Below are positions 6,157-9,430 of a stretch of 9,430 nucleotides of DNA, piece by piece. Under the pieces are notes generated by a model. It made no database searches, was not told the DNA's origin, and was given only the letters and a program-made list of their open reading frames with translations. The translations under genes were made by a program, and so were the position numbers. Within the stretch, counting starts at the first letter, position 1; each line of letters begins with the position of its first letter. Source of the DNA: Planctomycetota bacterium (lineage in GTDB: Bacteria > Planctomycetota > SKW154); assembly GCA_026418755.1 (NCBI GenBank), contig JAOAAR010000047.1:1-9430 (forward strand), given 5' to 3'.

Positions 6157-9147
6157 ATGGAAGTAAGTGCAGACTTGCATCCTTGCTTTGCCTGCGGCGC
6201 AAGGCTTACGCTTTCGACAAATGTCCGTGCAGACTGCTCCAATCCAGGATGCGCAGGCGGAAAAGTCTTTACAGTCTGCGGATTCTGTAAGAAATACTCT
6301 TTCTCTGTCGGGCAGAGTTACTGCTTCAATCCCAACTGCCGCCTTTACAAAATAAAACGAACCATCTGCCCTATATGCAACAAAATGGCTGTCATCACCC
6401 ACCACGGACGCCCAGTATGCATCAACCGCAGTTGTGAAAGCAATAGAAAAGTGGTCACCACCTGCTTCTTCTGCGGCAACGCCTCATTTCTTAAAAGCCC
6501 AGGAACAATGTTCTGCACAAAAAGCGATTGCAAACGCTTGCTCCAAACTACAGGAGAATGCTTCGCTTGCAAACAACTCTCTTATGTCCAGTCAGAGAGT
6601 AAATGTAAGAACCCTTCCTGCAAATACTACGATGTAGAAATAGCCCAATGTTCTTCTTGCAGACAGACATCATTTGTGACCTCCTCAAACCACCCACACA
6701 CTCGCAGGTGCCTGAACCCTGCTTGCTCTCTTTACTATGAGAAGGGCGAAAAAAGTATACCAACTGACCAACTCAGAAGAGAACAATTGGGAAAGATGCT
6801 TCAAGATACCATGGCTATCCCAGTTGAAGAGTTGCAGAAACAACATCAAGTGAGTGCACCTGTCCCTTCTGCAAAAGATGTAGAACCTGAACTCTTCGGT
6901 AAAACTTTCGCTCAACACGAAGATGAAGCCTCTGCGAAGGAGAAACCATTAGAGGTTTCCGTCGAACCTGTCACCGATACTGAAAGAGCAGCAGAGAAAG
7001 CAGAGAAGAAGAACGAGGTGAAGCCAGTAGTAGAGCCTATTCCTGCTGAGAAGGGACAACCTCTCCCTCAAACACCGAAGCCTTTTGTTTCTCCGACTCC
7101 TTTACCTGTTGAAGAGACTCACCAGCCTGTACCGGTAGTCTCTCCTCCCCAAAAAGTCTCAAAAGATGTTCTTAACTTAAACGGTGAGACAATTGGAATG
7201 AAACAACCGCCCCCACCAAAGACCCCAGCGGAAGCGCAAAAGAAACCTGCTTTACAGGAAGAGGATATCGCGGATAAACTCTTCAGAGAATTAAGCGGAG
7301 AAGAAATGCCCAAAACGGAAACAGAATCAATCCCGACTCCTACCGATAGCAAGAAACCACTCCTTCCACAACCACCGAAGAAGATTGAAAAGAAGAGCGA
7401 GGAAGGGCGCCCTGTGGTACAGGAACAGATGATTGAGTCCGAACCTAAAGGCTCAAAAGATGTAGTTGAGCCGATACAGAAGGACGAAGAATGGGAAATG
7501 GAATCGGTACCATATCAGAGCGGCCAGTCAGTCGCACCCATTAGGCAGAGTGCTGTTCCTCTCGGAGTCAGTGGCTCTATCACAATCGAAGAAATCTACA
7601 AGTTCTTTGATGAACATATCCTCCACAAAGACAGTTCATCTTACAACCCGCTCTTTCTGGTAATGGGACTGCCAGGCTCAGGAAAAACCACCTATCTCAC
7701 AATGCTGGGAGCAATTCTCCTCTTTCGGAACACAATGTTCCGATTCCCTTACCCCAATCTCACCCCTGCTCTTGTGAATGTCGAAGCAATAGCAAAGAAA
7801 GTCTTCGGCAAAAGCGCCGCCATAGGTCAGAAGCAACTCCTCCTGCAGGTCCTTAAGTCCCATGTGGTTGACCTTGTAGCAGGATTCGCACAAGACAACT
7901 TCAACCGTTACATAAAACAGCGCCTCTTTCCACCTCAGACTCCGCCTTCGGTTTCTGACCGCATTACGGGGATGTTCCTCGTCACAGAACTCCAAAAAGC
8001 AGGACGCTCCGTCGCAAGAATCGCCACGCTCGAAATATCAGGCGAGGATGTGAAAGAGGTCCTGAAACAGATTAAAGAAGCAGAACCAGAGAAGATTCTG
8101 AAAACCCCTGAACAGCGAGTCTTCTACAAGATGCTGAACAAAGCATCCGGCTTCATCATCCTAACAGACCCTGCCTCCCCGGAAAACGATGTCATCTATA
8201 ATAACTTCTTCTGGGTCCTCGAAGAAGTACTCCTATCAAGGTTCAAGAAGCGCCTAAGCGAACTTGTCTTGCAAAGACTACATAGTAGTAAAGGCTCAAG
8301 TGCCACACAGAGGCTAAAACTGAACGAGGTCATGGAAATCCTCGAACATGTTGAGAGGGAGCAAAAAAAGGTAGAATTGGCGACAGCAGAAAGACAGAGA
8401 CTGAAAGAGCAGTATCAGGAACGGTTAAAAGAGGTGCTCCAAGCAATGCAAGAGAAAGGCGGTGAGAAAGTCATAACCGAGAAAAAATGGAAGGAGTTCC
8501 TCGGAGAACTCGATTCGCTTCTCTTTGAAGAAGCATTCCCCCAGCAGCGTAAGGAATGGCGTGACATCTTGAACGAAAAGTTGAAAACATTGAAGAGCCC
8601 CCAAGAACAGTTATCGCTTCTTGCACTTTACCTCTTCAAAGTGGCAGACTATTGTATGAAACACATTGACGAACTGATAGATAAACAGCCCGAAGAAGTC
8701 GTCCGACGCTTAAACGAACAGATGCGCCGTGCAGAAGTCGAACGCGCCAAAAGAGAAGTGTTCGAAGAGTTTCAGATACCAGAAGAGTTTGAGTTTTATA
8801 TCAGCGGAGTCGAAGGTGGCGAAGAACCTCACGATGTCGAACGGTTCGCCAACCTCAAATTCATCTCTATCGTCATCACCAAATCGGATACCAATAGAAT
8901 CATTTATCCTCCCGAAAACTTCGCAGCCCAGAAAATGCCGCTTTCAGCGAGACACCTCGACAAAATCCAACAGTATCTTAAACTCTTCAACGGACATGTC
9001 CGCTATTACAACGCCTCCGTCACAGGCTACTCAATTATGATGGACACCACATCATACATCGGACCAGAATGTACCCTCACCCCTATCAATGTTCTGGAAC
9101 CAGTATTTGACATGCTTCAGGCAGAGGGAATCATTGATGGAGGTTAA
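6157..9147 (+). CDS. Six-zinc-ribbon P-loop GTPase-like protein (double-GTPase/DO-GTPase2-like), conflict-system candidate
   Basis: The 996-residue protein has three parts. Residues 10-190 hold six zinc ribbons. Residues of about 200-470 form a disordered Pro/Glu/Lys/Val-rich linker. About 474-996 is an NTPase domain: Walker A GLPGSGKTT (504-512), a G3-like LEISGED (625-631; the usual Asp is Glu), FIILTDPAS (666-674) and a G4-like TKSD (908-911), the guanine-specificity motif of GTPases. A charged, helical, probably coiled-coil insert (about 715-880) separates G3 from G4. No transmembrane segment is seen. The order of motifs and the SGE signature recall, from memory, the DO-GTPase2 family that occurs with GAP1 proteins. 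The next gene overlaps by 11 bp and looks like GAP1-N2, supporting this. Role inferred: a GTP-driven sensor or switch, with ribbons contacting nucleic acid or protein. GTPase activity, rather than ATPase, is inferred from TKSD only. Confidence 0.93.
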   Translation: MEVSADLHPCFACGARLTLSTNVRADCSNPGCAGGKVFTVCGFCKKYSFSVGQSYCFNPNCRLYKIKRTICPICNKMAVITHHGRPVCINRSCESNRKVVTTCFFCGNASFLKSPGTMFCTKSDCKRLLQTTGECFACKQLSYVQSESKCKNPSCKYYDVEIAQCSSCRQTSFVTSSNHPHTRRCLNPACSLYYEKGEKSIPTDQLRREQLGKMLQDTMAIPVEELQKQHQVSAPVPSAKDVEPELFGKTFAQHEDEASAKEKPLEVSVEPVTDTERAAEKAEKKNEVKPVVEPIPAEKGQPLPQTPKPFVSPTPLPVEETHQPVPVVSPPQKVSKDVLNLNGETIGMKQPPPPKTPAEAQKKPALQEEDIADKLFRELSGEEMPKTETESIPTPTDSKKPLLPQPPKKIEKKSEEGRPVVQEQMIESEPKGSKDVVEPIQKDEEWEMESVPYQSGQSVAPIRQSAVPLGVSGSITIEEIYKFFDEHILHKDSSSYNPLFLVMGLPGSGKTTYLTMLGAILLFRNTMFRFPYPNLTPALVNVEAIAKKVFGKSAAIGQKQLLLQVLKSHVVDLVAGFAQDNFNRYIKQRLFPPQTPPSVSDRITGMFLVTELQKAGRSVARIATLEISGEDVKEVLKQIKEAEPEKILKTPEQRVFYKMLNKASGFIILTDPASPENDVIYNNFFWVLEEVLLSRFKKRLSELVLQRLHSSKGSSATQRLKLNEVMEILEHVEREQKKVELATAERQRLKEQYQERLKEVLQAMQEKGGEKVITEKKWKEFLGELDSLLFEEAFPQQRKEWRDILNEKLKTLKSPQEQLSLLALYLFKVADYCMKHIDELIDKQPEEVVRRLNEQMRRAEVERAKREVFEEFQIPEEFEFYISGVEGGEEPHDVERFANLKFISIVITKSDTNRIIYPPENFAAQKMPLSARHLDKIQQYLKLFNGHVRYYNASVTGYSIMMDTTSYIGPECTLTPINVLEPVFDMLQAEGIIDGG
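6184..6726 (+). other. Array of six tandem zinc ribbons (protein-level repeat)
   Basis: Inside the GTPase gene, 24 cysteines form six CxxC-x(11-16)-CxxxxC units with first cysteines at residues 10, 41, 71, 103, 135 and 165, a period of 30-32 residues. The second knuckle is usually CxNPxC (units 1, 2, 5, 6) and is varied in units 3 (CINRSC) and 4 (CTKSDC). All four ligands are intact in every unit, so each can bind one zinc. Unit 1 has CFAC and unit 6 the longest spacer. Confidence 0.9.
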
Positions 9148-9430
9148 ACTCTACCACCACATATACACAAGTTCAGGTGGATATAAAACCGTCTATTCCA
9201 CCAAAAACCTTCCTTCCGACATACTCGACAGACTCGAACGATACTCCACCCTTGTCTATCCCCGTGTCGGAGGAATCCCTTTCTTCGCAATCTTCCCAAT
9301 CTCAGAGGATAAAATCTGCTACAGCAAAGCGTTCAGAGGCGGCGTCGACCATGTCGGCAGACCAAAAGCCTGCGTCCACAACATCGTCCTTGACTCTTGC
9401 CCCCGCTCAGAAAACAACACCCCCTTTCTC
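9137..9430 (+). CDS. GAP1-N2-like GTPase-associated protein (3' end off window)
   Basis: The frame opens with ATG at 9137, eleven bases inside the end of the GTPase gene, and stays open for 98 codons to the right edge. The arrangement implies translational coupling; GAGGG just upstream could serve as ribosome-binding site. The residues YHHIYTSSGGYKTVY, an ILDRLERYSTLVYP segment and FRGGVDHVGRPKACVHNIVL match my memory of the GAP1-N2 domain (N-terminal module of GTPase-associated protein 1): an opening beta strand with a GGY turn, then a D-x-x-GRP...H signature. GAP1 proteins are encoded beside conflict-system GTPases and are thought to partner them. The rest of the protein (GAP1-M and C modules, if present) is unseen. 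The gene call is firm and the family call moderate. Confidence 0.8.
   Translation, partial: MEVKLYHHIYTSSGGYKTVYSTKNLPSDILDRLERYSTLVYPRVGGIPFFAIFPISEDKICYSKAFRGGVDHVGRPKACVHNIVLDSCPRSENNTPFL

Noticed and set aside
6345..7995. Minus-strand frames of 71-105 codons opposite the GTPase gene
   Set aside because: Antisense shadows of the zinc-ribbon, linker and P-loop coding sequence.
1..9430. CRISPR array, insertion sequence or transposase
   Set aside because: No regularly spaced DNA repeats, no transposase motifs and no terminal inverted repeats were seen. The only periodic signal is the protein-level zinc-ribbon array.

Overview
The window looks like chromosomal DNA from a Gram-negative, probably uncultured bacterium. 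An outer-membrane-type beta-barrel gene with a signal peptide implies an outer membrane. GC content is moderate and coding density is high, and nothing seen fixes the phylum. The standard genetic code is expected: about 2,500 codons of the other four genes contain no in-frame UGA.

Layout. (1) 1-3236, minus strand: one long open frame running off the left edge, the N-terminal 1,078 codons of an Eco57I/TaqI-like type IIG restriction-modification or adenine methyltransferase protein, with a plausible promoter at 3275-3303. (2) 3237-3697: no intact gene, but a possible decayed reading frame with two stops and small inverted repeats. (3) 3698-3770, minus strand: a complete tRNA-Gly(GCC) with its own promoter. 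(4) 3913-4857, plus strand: a signal peptide and a beta-barrel in one frame, separated by two in-frame UGA codons, each followed by a small stem-loop. (5) 4866-5915, minus strand: a complete M42-family metallo-aminopeptidase, convergent with the barrel gene (8 bp between stops). (6) 5916-6156: divergent intergenic region with a relic of a secreted-protein start on the minus strand and a good extended -10 promoter on the plus strand. (7) 6157-9147, plus strand: a 996-residue protein with six tandem zinc ribbons, a long Pro/Glu/Lys-rich linker and a P-loop GTPase-like domain. (8) 9137-9430, plus strand, overlapping it by 11 bp: the start of a protein resembling GAP1-N2 (GTPase-associated protein 1, N-terminal type 2), cut by the right edge.

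How the genes fit together. The zinc-ribbon GTPase and the GAP1-N2-like gene overlap, so they almost certainly form an operon. This pairing recalls the GTPase-centred NTP-dependent conflict systems described from comparative genomics by Aravind and colleagues. With the type IIG protein about 3 kb away, the window has an accessory or defence flavour, although the tRNA, the M42 peptidase and the barrel protein are ordinary.

The two most interesting signals are the zinc-ribbon GTPase/GAP1 pair and the double in-frame UGA between the signal peptide and barrel. The latter could be selenocysteine recoding, translation reinitiation or a decaying gene, and sequence alone does not settle which.
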